A DNA stretch of 64,000 nt from Streptomyces hokutonensis (GTDB lineage Bacteria; Actinomycetota; Actinomycetes; Streptomycetales; Streptomycetaceae): positions 186,001 through 250,000 of the forward strand of contig NZ_BARG01000047.1 of assembly GCF_000376565.1 (NCBI RefSeq), given 5' to 3'. Positions 42,021 through 50,004 of the stretch are shown here, piece by piece. Numbering within the stretch: the stretch's first letter is position 1; each line of letters opens with the position of its first letter. A program made the translations under genes and the position numbers. The notes under the pieces were generated by a model. The model worked only from the letters and a program-made list of their open reading frames with translations. It was not told the DNA's origin and ran no database searches.

Positions 42021-43262
42021 CTACCAGGTGACCGGCAGCTCGTGAATGCCGTAGGCGAGCGCGTCGTCCCTGCGGAACCTGAGCTCGTCGAAGCCGACGG
42101 CGAGGCGCAGGGTCGGGACGCGGCGGTACAACGTGCCGTAGACGACCTGCAGTTCGATGCGGGCGAGCTGCTGGCCGAGGCACTGGTGGATGCCCCAGGC
42201 GAAGGCGTGGTGGTGCCGGGCCTCGCGGGTGATGTCGAACCTCTCCGGCTCGGGGAAGGCCGCCGGGTCCCAGTTGCCCGCGGGCAGCGCGACGACGATG
42301 CCCTCGCCGGCCTTGATGGTGACGCCCTCGAAGTCGATGTCCTCGGCGGCGATCCGCCGCTGTCCGAGGGCCGGGATCGTCAGATAGCGCAGGATCTCCT
42401 CGACCGCGTTCGCGACGACCTTCGGGTCGTCCGTCCCGCGCAGCAGGGCGAGTTGCTCGGGGTTCTGCAGCAGCAGGGCGGTGCCCAGGGTGATCATGCT
42501 GGCGCTGGTCTCGTGACCGGCGATCAGCAGGATCATGCAGAGCATGACGGCCTCGGGCAGGGTGACCTCGCCCGCCTTGATCCGCCCGGCGAAGTCCGAG
42601 ATGACGTCGTCGCTCGGCTCCTCCATCCGCTTCTGCAGCAGCCCGGCCAGATAGCCGCCGAGCGCCTGGTTCGCCGCCCGGTCCTGCTCGGCGGTCTTGT
42701 CGCTGCGGGTGGCCAGCGAGGCGTGCTCCTGGAAGAACTCGTGGTCCTCGTACGGCACTCCGAGCAGCGCGCAGATCATCAGCGAGGGCAGCGGCAGCGA
42801 CAGCGCCTCGTTCAGGTCCGCCGGGTTCGGGCCCGCGAGCATCTTGTCGATCAGCTCGTCGGTGAACCGCTGGATCTCCGGCCGCAGCTTCTCCATCCGG
42901 TTGCGCGTGAACGGGGCCGTCATCATGCGGCGGATCCGCGTGTGGTCGGCGCCGTCGGCGTTGAAGATGGTCAGCGGGTGGTGGGGGGAGTTCTCCGCCA
43001 TGGCCTGGTTCGGGTGCGGGAACCCGGCCTGCTTGTCGTTCGAGCTCACGCGCGGGTCGGACAGGATCACGCGCTGCGCGGCATGCCCGGTCACCAGCCA
43101 CGGGGTGCTGCCGTCCCACAGCCGCCCCCGGGACACGGGCGCCGTCTCGTTCAGGGCACGCAGCCCGGCCGGCGGGGCGAACGGACAGGTGCGGTCCCGC
43201 GCGCCCGGGTAGTCGAAGAGCTCCGCGTCAGGGGCGGCGAGTTCCGTCTCGGCCTCGGACAT
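42021..43262 (-). CDS. Cytochrome P450 (CYP105-like)
   Basis: A ~413-residue soluble bacterial P450. Oxygen-activating I-helix LIAGHETSASM, K-helix EEILRYL (ExxR), and heme-binding FAWGIHQCLGQQLAR with the cysteine near residue 360. The N-terminal part (CPFAPP ... LWDGSTPWLVTGH ... LSDPRVSS) resembles the CYP105 group, members of which hydroxylate terpenoids, steroids, macrolides and xenobiotics. GGAGGAACC lies right before ATG 43260-43262. A [3Fe-4S] ferredoxin and a ferredoxin reductase lie immediately upstream in the same operon, so the full electron chain is encoded together. Substrate inferred only from context: an alicyclic compound. Confidence 0.94.
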   Translation of the reverse strand: MSEAETELAAPDAELFDYPGARDRTCPFAPPAGLRALNETAPVSRGRLWDGSTPWLVTGHAAQRVILSDPRVSSNDKQAGFPHPNQAMAENSPHHPLTIFNADGADHTRIRRMMTAPFTRNRMEKLRPEIQRFTDELIDKMLAGPNPADLNEALSLPLPSLMICALLGVPYEDHEFFQEHASLATRSDKTAEQDRAANQALGGYLAGLLQKRMEEPSDDVISDFAGRIKAGEVTLPEAVMLCMILLIAGHETSASMITLGTALLLQNPEQLALLRGTDDPKVVANAVEEILRYLTIPALGQRRIAAEDIDFEGVTIKAGEGIVVALPAGNWDPAAFPEPERFDITREARHHHAFAWGIHQCLGQQLARIELQVVYGTLYRRVPTLRLAVGFDELRFRRDDALAYGIHELPVTW

Positions 43263-43309
43263 GGTGGTTCCTCCAGATGAGGGTGGGGGTGGGGGGAGTG
43301 CGGCTGGGG

Positions 43310-43504
43310 CTATTCCTCGATACGGATCGCGAGCGCGGGGCACACCGCCGCCGCGTTCCGTACGTCGTCGGCCAGTTCGGCCGGCGGGTTCTCGTCCAGC
43401 AGGACGACGATGCCGTCCTCGTCGCGCTGGTCGAACACGTCCATGGCGGCGGCGACGCACTGCCCGGCGGCGACGCACTTGTCCTCGTCGACGACAACCT
43501 TCAT
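43310..43504 (-). CDS. [3Fe-4S]-type ferredoxin
   Basis: A 64-residue ferredoxin. VDEDKCVAAGQCVAA supplies two cluster cysteines with an Ala at the position that in 4Fe-4S proteins is a cysteine (CxxAxxC). The third is in AAAVCPALAI. This is the single-cluster type that donates electrons to actinobacterial P450s. It is 47 bp from the P450 gene and 18 bp from the reductase gene, and would shuttle electrons between their products. Confidence 0.94.
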   Translation of the reverse strand: MKVVVDEDKCVAAGQCVAAAMDVFDQRDEDGIVVLLDENPPAELADDVRNAAAVCPALAIRIEE

Positions 43505-43522
43505 GGCAACTCTCCTGATCGT

Positions 43523-44728
43523 TCAGTGGGCGGGAGCGGGGGAGGGGACCGCGTCGACGATCTCCTGACGGCGCTGCCTGGCCTGCTTGGGCATGTTCCA
43601 GCCGAGGATCCCGGTCACCCGGCCCCCGCTGCGGTACCGCGTGACGAACCGACGGGCCGTCAAGTCACCGTCCACGACGTCGACTTCGGCATCGGCCGGC
43701 AGGAAGCCGTGCACCTGGAGCTTGGCGTCGAACTGATCGGTCCAGAAGTACGGCACCGGTTCGTAGGGCCGGTCCTCCCCAAGGATCGCGCCGGCGACGG
43801 CCATGGCCTGTTCGGTGGCGTTCGTCCGGTTCTCCAGCCGGATCAGCCGGCCGAGCTGCTCGTGGTGCCAGCGGGCCACGTCACCGACGGCGTAGATCCC
43901 GGGCGCTGCCCGGCAACGCGAGTCGCACACCACGCCGTTGTCGAGCTCGAGCCCGCTGCCGGCCAGCCACTCCGTCGCCGGACTCGCCCCGATCGCGACC
44001 ACCACCACATCGGCGGGCAGCACTTCGCCGGTGCTCAACTCGACGCCGGAGACGCGGCCTTGGGCGCTGGTGAACCCGGAGACGCCGTTCCCGAGCCGGA
44101 GCCGCACCCCCCGCTCGGTGTGCAGCTCGGTCAGCAGCCCCGACACCAGCGGGCCCACCTGAAGGGCCAGCGGTCCTGTCAGCGGCCCGGCGAGAGTGAC
44201 GTCCAGGCCCAACGTCCGTGCCGTGGCGGCGATTTCGGAGCCGAGGACCCCCTCGCCGACGACCACCAGACGTGACCCGGCGAGCAGATCGGTGCGCAGG
44301 GCGAGCGCGTCGTCGAGGGTGCGCAGCACATGCACGCCGGTCAACTCGCCCTGTCCGGGCAGCACTCGGGGCCGTACACCGGTGGCGATCACGACCGCGT
44401 CCGCGCTCAGCTCGCGCCCCGACTCGGTGCGCACGGTCCGGGTCGCGGTGTCGAGACCGACCGCCGGATCGCCGTACACGAACTCGGTGTCCAGGCCGGT
44501 CAGCATCTCCTCCGTGCGCAGCGCGGCCCGGTCGGGGTCCCAGGCGCCGGAGAGGATCTGCTTGGAGAGCGGCGGACGGTCGTACGGGGCGTGCGGCTCG
44601 GCGCCGAGCACCGTGATCCGCCCGGTGTACCCCTTGCGGCGGAGGGCCTCCACCGTGGTCAGCCCGGACGCGGAGGCGCCCACCACCAGCACGTGGGCCA
44701 CGGCCCCGGTGTCGTCCTCGATGCTCAT
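43523..44728 (-). CDS. FAD-dependent NAD(P)H:ferredoxin reductase
   Basis: A ~401-residue two-nucleotide-binding flavoprotein of the putidaredoxin-reductase type. FAD motif VLVVGASASGLTTVEAL, then PYDRPPLSKQ, ATGVRPR, NAD motif VVVGEGVLGSEIAATA, and the C-terminal FAD motif GIYAVGDVARW. RLENRTNATEQ is typical of ferredoxin reductases. ATG 44726-44728 has GGAGC six bases upstream; the much longer in-frame extension runs through the SDR and CMD genes and is spurious. It feeds electrons to the neighbouring ferredoxin and P450. Confidence 0.93.
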   Translation of the reverse strand: MSIEDDTGAVAHVLVVGASASGLTTVEALRRKGYTGRITVLGAEPHAPYDRPPLSKQILSGAWDPDRAALRTEEMLTGLDTEFVYGDPAVGLDTATRTVRTESGRELSADAVVIATGVRPRVLPGQGELTGVHVLRTLDDALALRTDLLAGSRLVVVGEGVLGSEIAATARTLGLDVTLAGPLTGPLALQVGPLVSGLLTELHTERGVRLRLGNGVSGFTSAQGRVSGVELSTGEVLPADVVVVAIGASPATEWLAGSGLELDNGVVCDSRCRAAPGIYAVGDVARWHHEQLGRLIRLENRTNATEQAMAVAGAILGEDRPYEPVPYFWTDQFDAKLQVHGFLPADAEVDVVDGDLTARRFVTRYRSGGRVTGILGWNMPKQARQRRQEIVDAVPSPAPAH

Positions 44729-44772
44729 GTTCTGCTCCGTTGCAGCGTCGTCGCGATGTTCTGTGCGGGTGC

Positions 44773-45513
44773 TCACACGAGGTAGCGTCCGCCGTTGGTG
44801 CTGAGGGTCTGGCCGGTGACGTAGGACGCTTCCTCGGAGGCGAGGTAGGCCACCGCGTAGGCGACGTCCTCCGGCTGCCCGGCGCGCTTCATCGGCATGG
44901 TGGCGGCGGCCGCGTCCACGTCGACGGGGCCCTGGCGGACCAGCGGGGTGTCGATGAAGCCGGGCGGCACGTGGTTGACCGTGATGCCCTTCTCGATGTA
45001 CTCGATCGCGAGGGCGCGGGTGAGGCCGATGACACCGCCCTTGGAGGACACGTAGTGCGCCATGGCGGGTGCGCCGGTCTGGGTGGAGGACGAGGAGATG
45101 TTGATGATCCGGCCCCAGCCCGCCGCGAGCATGTCGGGCACGATCTCCTGGGTGACCAGGAACGGGCCCTTGAGGTTGATCCCGATCATGCGGTCCCAGG
45201 ACGCCTCGGAGATGCTGGTGAAGGGCTCGTAGGCGGTGATGCCCGCGTTGTTGACGAGGATCGTGACCGGACCGAGGTCCTCGCGGGTGCGGGCCGCGGC
45301 GGCTGCCACCGCGCCGGCCTCGGCCGCGTCGCCGGATACGGCGATCGCCGTGCCGCCCGCCTCCTGGATGGCCGCCGCGGTCTTCTCGGCGCCCTCGGTG
45401 TTGAGGTCCCACACCGCGACCGCGGCTCCCCTGGCCGCGAGCACCTTCGCGATCGCCTGGCCGATGCCCCGGCCGCCGCCGGTGACGACCGCGACCTTTC
45501 CCTGCAGTGACAT
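44773..45513 (-). CDS. FabG-like short-chain dehydrogenase
   Basis: A 246-residue classical SDR with VTGGGRGIGQAIA, NNAGITA, NISSSSTQTG (catalytic Ser) and YVSSKGGVIGL (YxxxK), ending TGQTLSTNGGRYLV. In this operon, downstream of a carboxymuconolactone-decarboxylase-like gene and upstream of the P450 redox chain, it could oxidise the ring alcohol formed by the P450 to the ketone used by the Baeyer-Villiger enzyme. This role is inference. Start ATG 45511-45513. Confidence 0.91.
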   Translation of the reverse strand: MSLQGKVAVVTGGGRGIGQAIAKVLAARGAAVAVWDLNTEGAEKTAAAIQEAGGTAIAVSGDAAEAGAVAAAAARTREDLGPVTILVNNAGITAYEPFTSISEASWDRMIGINLKGPFLVTQEIVPDMLAAGWGRIINISSSSTQTGAPAMAHYVSSKGGVIGLTRALAIEYIEKGITVNHVPPGFIDTPLVRQGPVDVDAAAATMPMKRAGQPEDVAYAVAYLASEEASYVTGQTLSTNGGRYLV

Positions 45514-45573
45514 GTGCGCTCCCTTGCGCTCGTGCGCGGTGCCGGAGGACGGGCACCGGTGGTTCGTGTTCGG

Positions 45574-45969
45574 CTATTCGCCCAGGGCCTCGCGGGCCGC
45601 GGTACGGGCCGCCACGGCCTTGGGGAAGCCGGTGTACCCGGCGGAGTGGTAGATGACCTCGGCCAGCTCGTCCCTGGTCACCCCGTTGGTCAGGGCGACC
45701 CGGACATGGGTCTTCAGCTCGGTCTCGGCGCCGAGCGCGATCAGGATGCCGAGGGTGACGAGACTGCGGTCGCGCGGGGCGAGCCCCTCGCGGCCCCACA
45801 GCGCGCCCCACACGGTGGACAGGCCGATCTCGACGAGATCCTCGCCGAACTTGCCGTCCCGCATGTCGAGTTCGCCCTCCGCGGGCACCACCCCGGGCAG
45901 CGCGGCCCGCAGGGCTTTCAGCCCCGCGACGCGCAGATCGGTGGTTTCCTTGACGTCTTCGGCGCTCAT
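45574..45969 (-). CDS. Carboxymuconolactone decarboxylase (CMD/AhpD-like) family protein
   Basis: A ~131-residue protein with the CMD fold: GLSTVWGALWGREGLAPRDRSLVTLGILIALG and LTNGVTRDELAEVIYHSAGYTGFPKA. The cysteines of peroxidase-type AhpD proteins are absent; the ExxxxxxxxxxxxH-type pattern (E in ELAEVIYH plus His) fits gamma-carboxymuconolactone-decarboxylase-like members. It is the first gene of the minus-strand catabolic operon. It may decarboxylate or open a lactone intermediate; unproven. ATG 45967-45969 is chosen. Confidence 0.88.
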   Translation of the reverse strand: MSAEDVKETTDLRVAGLKALRAALPGVVPAEGELDMRDGKFGEDLVEIGLSTVWGALWGREGLAPRDRSLVTLGILIALGAETELKTHVRVALTNGVTRDELAEVIYHSAGYTGFPKAVAARTAAREALGE

Positions 45970-46015
45970 GCGCGACTCCCGGTGCATGCGGATTGCATTC
46001 GTCCCAAACGAAAGT

Positions 46016-46037
46016 TAGATCAAACGGTCGGTACAAT
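46016..46037. promoter_or_regulatory. Cluster operator site B with overlapping -10-like TACAAT
   Basis: TAGATC-AAAC-GGTCGG (46016-46031) fits the cluster motif TNGACC-N4-GGTNNA with two mismatches and is followed by TACAAT (46032-46037), a good -10 hexamer. It lies 47 bp upstream of the CMD gene. Confidence 0.55.
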
Positions 46038-46126
46038 CAATGCCTGTCGCGGATATGGCTGGTCCAAGCTCTCTCCGTCATCGCCATTGATCGGGCCAAG
46101 CCCCTCATCTACTCTCGGTCTGAATA

Positions 46127-46144
46127 TTCGACCGACTGGTCGAA
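46127..46144. promoter_or_regulatory. Cluster operator site A, perfect palindrome
   Basis: TTCGACC-GACT-GGTCGAA is a perfect inverted repeat with 7-bp arms, 54 bp upstream of the Baeyer-Villiger monooxygenase start. It is the most symmetrical copy of the motif shared by four promoter regions of this cluster. Confidence 0.7.
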
Positions 46145-46197
46145 CTATCAAACCAGGCTCATGTGGGAGCCGCAGCCCCAGTCACCATGGAGCGCAA

Positions 46198-47826
46198 ATG
46201 AGCGAATCTTCGAAGCCGGCGGTCCAGGACCGGGTCGACGTCCTCGTCATCGGGGCCGGCGTCACCGGCATCTACCAGCTGTACACCGCCCGCGAGGCGG
46301 GCTTCTCGGTGCGGCTCCTCGAGGCGGGCACGGGTGTGGGCGGCACCTGGTACTGGAACCGCTACCCCGAGGCGCGCTTCGACTCCGAGAGCTACACCTA
46401 CGGCTACCTGTTCTCGAAGGAGCTGTGGGAGGAGTGGGAGTGGTCGGAGCGGTTCGCGGGCCAGCCCGAGATCGAGCGCTACTTCAACCACGTCGTCGAC
46501 AGGTTCGACCTGCGGCGCGACATCCGCACCGGCGTCAAGGTCACCTCGGCCGTCTTCGACGAGCCCTCCGGCACCTGGACCGTCCGGGGCAGCGACGGCA
46601 CCGAGGTCAGGGCCCGCTATGTCGTCGCGGCCACCGGCAACCTCTCGGTGCCGTTCATCCCGAACATCCCCGGCCGCGAGGACTTCCGCGGCGAGCAGCA
46701 CCACACCTCGCGCTGGCCGAAGACCCCCGTCGACTTCACCGGCAAGCGGGTCGCCCAGATCGGCACCGGCTCCAGCGGGGTGCAGATCATCTCCGCGATC
46801 GCCGACGACGTAGCGCAGTTGACGGTGTATCAGAAGGACGCGGACTGGCTCACGCCGCTCAACAACGCGCCGATCACGCCCGAGGAACAGGCCGAGCTCA
46901 AGGCCAACTTCGAGTCCATCCGGGACACGCTGAACACCTCGCCGAGCGGCTTCCTGCACCAGATCGTCATGCACTCCGGCCTCGACGACAGCCCGGAGGA
47001 CCGCCAGGCGTTCTACGAGGAGCGGTGGAACGGTCCAGGCTTCACCAAGCTCACCGAGCACTACATGGACATGCTGTCGAACGAGACCGTCAACGCCGAG
47101 TGGTGCGCGTTCATGGCGGACAAGATCCGCAGCATCGTCAAGGACCCTGAAACTGCTGACAAGTTGATCCCCAAGGGGCATGGCTACGGCGGCCGGCGGC
47201 CCCCCTTCGGCACCGGCTACTACGAGACGTACAACAAGCCGAACGTCTCCCTCGTCGACATCAACACGACGCCGATCACCCGCATCACCGAGGACGGCAT
47301 CGAAACCGCCGACGGTGTCGAGGAGTTCGACATCATCATCTGGGCCACCGGCTACGACTTCGGCACCGGCGCCCTCAACAGGCTCGGTGTACAAGGCCGG
47401 CAGGGCCTCCCGCTGAAGGACTACTGGGCGGACGGCCCGCGCACCTACCTCGGTGTCGCCACGGCCGGCTTCCCCAACTTCTTCTTCCCCGGCGGCCCGC
47501 ACGGCGCGACCGGCAACAACCCGCGCTACGCCGGCGACCAGGTCGAGATCATCACCGACGTCATCGTCCACGCGCGCGACCACGGCTACGACGTCATCGA
47601 GGTCACCGAGGCGGCCGAGGAGGAGTGGACGGACAGCATGAACAACAGCAAGATGTCGTCCTTCCTGGAGAGCAGCTACTTCTACGGCGGCAACATCCCC
47701 GGCAAGCCGGTCAAGCAGCTCCTCAACCCCACGGGCCGCTGGGCGCTCCAGGAGGCGATCAACACCGTGAAGCAGAACGACTTCCCGACCTTCGTCCTCT
47801 CCAAGGCCGAGAGCCCGGACGCCTGA
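46198..47826 (+). CDS. Baeyer-Villiger monooxygenase (cyclohexanone-monooxygenase type)
   Basis: A ~542-residue class B flavoprotein monooxygenase. FAD motif VIGAGVTGIY (about 17-26), GGTWYWNRYPEARFDSES, the Baeyer-Villiger fingerprint FRGEQHHTSRWP (FxGxxxHxxxWP, about 162-173) and the NADPH motif IGTGSSGVQ (~186-194). Such enzymes insert one oxygen next to a ketone, turning cyclic ketones into lactones. GGAG lies five bases before ATG 46198; a longer frame starting far upstream overlaps the CMD gene and is spurious. It is divergent from the P450 operon, and both promoters carry the cluster operator. I infer ring oxidation after P450 hydroxylation and alcohol oxidation. Confidence 0.95.
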   Translation: MSESSKPAVQDRVDVLVIGAGVTGIYQLYTAREAGFSVRLLEAGTGVGGTWYWNRYPEARFDSESYTYGYLFSKELWEEWEWSERFAGQPEIERYFNHVVDRFDLRRDIRTGVKVTSAVFDEPSGTWTVRGSDGTEVRARYVVAATGNLSVPFIPNIPGREDFRGEQHHTSRWPKTPVDFTGKRVAQIGTGSSGVQIISAIADDVAQLTVYQKDADWLTPLNNAPITPEEQAELKANFESIRDTLNTSPSGFLHQIVMHSGLDDSPEDRQAFYEERWNGPGFTKLTEHYMDMLSNETVNAEWCAFMADKIRSIVKDPETADKLIPKGHGYGGRRPPFGTGYYETYNKPNVSLVDINTTPITRITEDGIETADGVEEFDIIIWATGYDFGTGALNRLGVQGRQGLPLKDYWADGPRTYLGVATAGFPNFFFPGGPHGATGNNPRYAGDQVEIITDVIVHARDHGYDVIEVTEAAEEEWTDSMNNSKMSSFLESSYFYGGNIPGKPVKQLLNPTGRWALQEAINTVKQNDFPTFVLSKAESPDA

Positions 47827-47829
47827 ACG

Positions 47830-47876
47830 CCCGGACGCCCGTGCCGCCCTGGACGTGGGCGGCACGGGCGTCCGGG
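47830..47876. terminator. Very strong bidirectional terminator
   Basis: A perfect 19-bp inverted repeat (47830-47848 / 47858-47876) with a 9-nt loop lies between the converging monooxygenase and SnoaL-like genes. Confidence 0.9.
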
Positions 47877-47889
47877 GCTCCGCCGAGGT

Positions 47890-48288
47890 CTACTCGGCGA
47901 AGGTCGTGACCCGGTGCTGGAACAGCCATGCGCCGTCGTGCCGGCGCAGGACGTCGTCGTAGCGCCCGACCATCTGTACCGTCCAGCCCGCCTCGCCGCG
48001 TGCGAAGAACGCCAGGTTGCTGGTGGCCGTCGCCTCGTCCTCGGTGGCGGAGGTGACGACGGTGTTGGCGATCAGGTGCAACTGCGGCGCCTGGGGCGCG
48101 AAGCCGCCGAAGCCCTGCCGTATCGCCTCCCGGCCCTCGAACTTGGCCATGCCGACGATCTCGGCGACGCCGTCGGGGGTGTACAGGGCGGCGATCTCGT
48201 CGGCCCGTCCGGCGTCCAGGGCCTGGGCGTAGGCCGCGATGGCGGTCTGGACGGCCGCCGTGACGGACGCGTCGATCGATGTGGTCAT
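47890..48288 (-). CDS. SnoaL-like (NTF2-fold) protein, copy 1
   Basis: A 132-residue protein of the SnoaL/ketosteroid-isomerase-like NTF2 fold: AAYAQALDAGRADEIAALYTPDGVAEI, FEGREAIRQGFGGF, LIANTVVTS and VGRYDDVLRRHDGAWLFQHR. It is a close paralogue of the next gene (same order of motifs and endings). NTF2-fold enzymes include isomerases, cyclases and epoxide hydrolases such as limonene-1,2-epoxide hydrolase, so a role on a cyclic intermediate is plausible. No specific catalytic residues can be assigned. It follows copy 2 by 46 bp. Confidence 0.86.
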   Translation of the reverse strand: MTTSIDASVTAAVQTAIAAYAQALDAGRADEIAALYTPDGVAEIVGMAKFEGREAIRQGFGGFAPQAPQLHLIANTVVTSATEDEATATSNLAFFARGEAGWTVQMVGRYDDVLRRHDGAWLFQHRVTTFAE

Positions 48289-48334
48289 CTCACTCCAAGG
48301 TCGAGAAGGTCAACTGGCTTGCTGAGGAGGGCCG

Positions 48335-48733
48335 TTACGCCTGGTACGTGGTCTTCCTGCGGTGCAGCAGCCAGGTGCCGTCCTGGCGGCGCAGGGTGTC
48401 GTCGTAGTGCCCGACCACGCCGATCGCCCAGCCTGCCTCGCCGCGCTGGAGGAAGGCCACGTCGCTCAGCGCGCGGGCCTCGTCCTCGCCCGTGGACGTC
48501 ACGACGGTGTTGGTCACGAGGTGCAGCTGCGGCTGGGTCGGCTCCCATCCCTTGAAGGCCGCGTGGATCGCGTCGTGGCCCTCGATCGGGTCCATGCCCG
48601 GCAGTTCGAGGACGCCGTCGGGCGTGTACAGCGCCACGACGTCGTCGGTGCGGCCGGCGTCCTGGGCCTGGGTGTGCGCGCCGAGCACGGCCCGTACGCC
48701 CGCCACGACCCACGCCTGTGTGGATTCGCTCAT
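48335..48733 (-). CDS. SnoaL-like (NTF2-fold) protein, copy 2
   Basis: A ~132-residue paralogue of the downstream gene: VLGAHTQAQDAGRTDDVVALYTPDGVLEL, IEGHDAIHAAFKGW, LVTNTVVTS, VGHYDDTLRRQDGTWLLHRRKTTY. ATG 48731-48733 has GGAGCGAAGA upstream; the ORF could extend four codons. It is the first gene of a two-gene minus-strand transcript and has the cluster operator 24 bp upstream. The two copies may form a heterodimer or act on successive intermediates. Function not assigned. Confidence 0.86.
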   Translation of the reverse strand: MSESTQAWVVAGVRAVLGAHTQAQDAGRTDDVVALYTPDGVLELPGMDPIEGHDAIHAAFKGWEPTQPQLHLVTNTVVTSTGEDEARALSDVAFLQRGEAGWAIGVVGHYDDTLRRQDGTWLLHRRKTTYQA

Positions 48734-48756
48734 TCTTCGCTCCAAGGTCGGGTGTT

Positions 48757-48772
48757 TCGACCACTCAGTCTA
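48757..48772. promoter_or_regulatory. Cluster operator site C
   Basis: TCGACC-ACTC-AGTCTA fits the cluster motif TNGACC-N4-GGTNNA with one mismatch, 24 bp upstream of the SnoaL-like copy 2 start. Confidence 0.55.
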
Positions 48773-48814
48773 TTGATGAGTCGAAGATAAAGGGAGGGGG
48801 GTGCGCAGGATTCG

Positions 48815-48832
48815 TTGACCGATCGGTACAAT
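48815..48832. promoter_or_regulatory. Cluster operator site D with overlapping -10-like TACAAT
   Basis: TTGACC-GATC-GGTACA (48815-48830) fits the cluster motif fully and overlaps TACAAT (48827-48832). CGGTACAATCA is identical to the sequence at site B. It precedes the cyclase gene by ~60 bp. Confidence 0.65.
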
Positions 48833-48889
48833 CACAAATAACATGCGGGCGGCTGGTCAACGGGGACTGTCGCCGAAGGAGGCGTGATC

Positions 48890-49939
48890 ATGACGAAGCG
48901 TTGGAAGCAGCGTCCGCCGGGCTCCACGTGGGGCGATTGGGGTGATGACGACGAACTGGGTCGCATCAACCTGCTCACCCCCGAGAAGGTGCTCCAGGGG
49001 GTCCGCGAGGTCGAGCACGGCATCAGCTTCAGCCTGAGCCTGCCGCTCGACTATCCGGGCGGGAGCGAGCTGAACCAGCGGCGCTACCCTCCGATCCTGC
49101 GGCCCACCGAGGACCTCGAACACAAGCAGGACGTCTTCTACAACATCAAGGCGCGCGAGCACTTCTCGCCGCACCTCAGGGACGTCTGGTCCGACGACGT
49201 GGTGACCCTCTGGCTCCAGTACTCGACCCAGTGGGACGCGCTCGCCCACCAGGGCCAGGAGTTCGACGCCGACGGCGACGGCGTCGAGGAGGCGGTCTAC
49301 TACAACGGCTACCGCGCGGACACCGACATCGTCGGACCGCAGGAGGACGCCAAGGGCGACGGCAGCGGCACCCTCGGTTTCGCCCGCCACCTCGGCCTCG
49401 AGCACATGGCGGAGCACGGGGTCCAGGGCCGGGGCGTCCTGATCGACCTCGCCCACCACCTGGGCAACACCTGGCAGCCGGTCAACCTGAAGACGCTCCA
49501 GGAGATCATGGCGGCGGACAACATCGTCGTCGAACCCGGCGACATGCTCCTCCTGCACACCGGCTTCGACACCGCGGTCCTCGGCTGGGGCAAGAACCCG
49601 GACCCCGTGGGCATCCACACCACGGCCTCCTACCTCGACGCGTTCGACCCGGCGCTGCTGGAGTGGATCGCCGACTCGCAGATCTCGGCGCTGATCTCGG
49701 ACAACTACGCCGTCGAAGGAGTGGGCGTCGGCCCCGAGGACAACACCCCGCACTCACTGCTCCCGATCCACAACCTCTGCCTCTTCAAACTGGGCGTTCC
49801 CCTGGGCGAGTTGTGGTATCTGGAGAAGCTGGCGGCCTGGCTCCGCGAGCACGACCGCAGCCGTTTCCTGCTCACCGCGCCCCCGCTCAACCTGCCCGGC
49901 ACGCAGGGCAGTCCGCTGACACCGGTCGCGACCGTCTGA
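48890..49939 (+). CDS. Cyclase-family (KynB-like fold) protein with divergent metal motif
   Basis: A ~349-residue member of the cyclase/kynurenine-formamidase family (PF04199 type). The region expected to read HxGTHxDxPxH is QYSTQWDALAH: Asp and the last His remain, while two metal-binding His are Gln. Other family features are GRGVLIDLAHHLG, VEPGDMLLLHTGF and ALISDNYAVEG. Members hydrolyse amides or cyclic esters, so a lactone from the Baeyer-Villiger reaction is a possible substrate; the changed ligands make this uncertain. AAGGAGG lies seven bases before ATG 48890, which beats the GTG six bases upstream. Confidence 0.86.
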   Translation: MTKRWKQRPPGSTWGDWGDDDELGRINLLTPEKVLQGVREVEHGISFSLSLPLDYPGGSELNQRRYPPILRPTEDLEHKQDVFYNIKAREHFSPHLRDVWSDDVVTLWLQYSTQWDALAHQGQEFDADGDGVEEAVYYNGYRADTDIVGPQEDAKGDGSGTLGFARHLGLEHMAEHGVQGRGVLIDLAHHLGNTWQPVNLKTLQEIMAADNIVVEPGDMLLLHTGFDTAVLGWGKNPDPVGIHTTASYLDAFDPALLEWIADSQISALISDNYAVEGVGVGPEDNTPHSLLPIHNLCLFKLGVPLGELWYLEKLAAWLREHDRSRFLLTAPPLNLPGTQGSPLTPVATV

Positions 49940-49944
49940 CAGCG

Positions 49945-49993
49945 CTACGACGGGAAGGGCCCCCAGAGTCTCTGGGGGCCCTTCCCGTCGTAG
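49945..49993. terminator. 22-bp perfect hairpin terminator
   Basis: Arms 49945-49966 and 49972-49993 pair perfectly over 22 bp with a 5-nt loop between the converging cyclase and TPP-dehydrogenase genes. Confidence 0.92.
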
Positions 49994-50004
49994 AACCGCT
50001 TGTT

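Noticed and set aside
44729..46036. Upstream extension of the ferredoxin-reductase frame
   Set aside because: It overlaps the SDR and CMD genes in another frame and has only Arg/Gly/Pro-rich composition.
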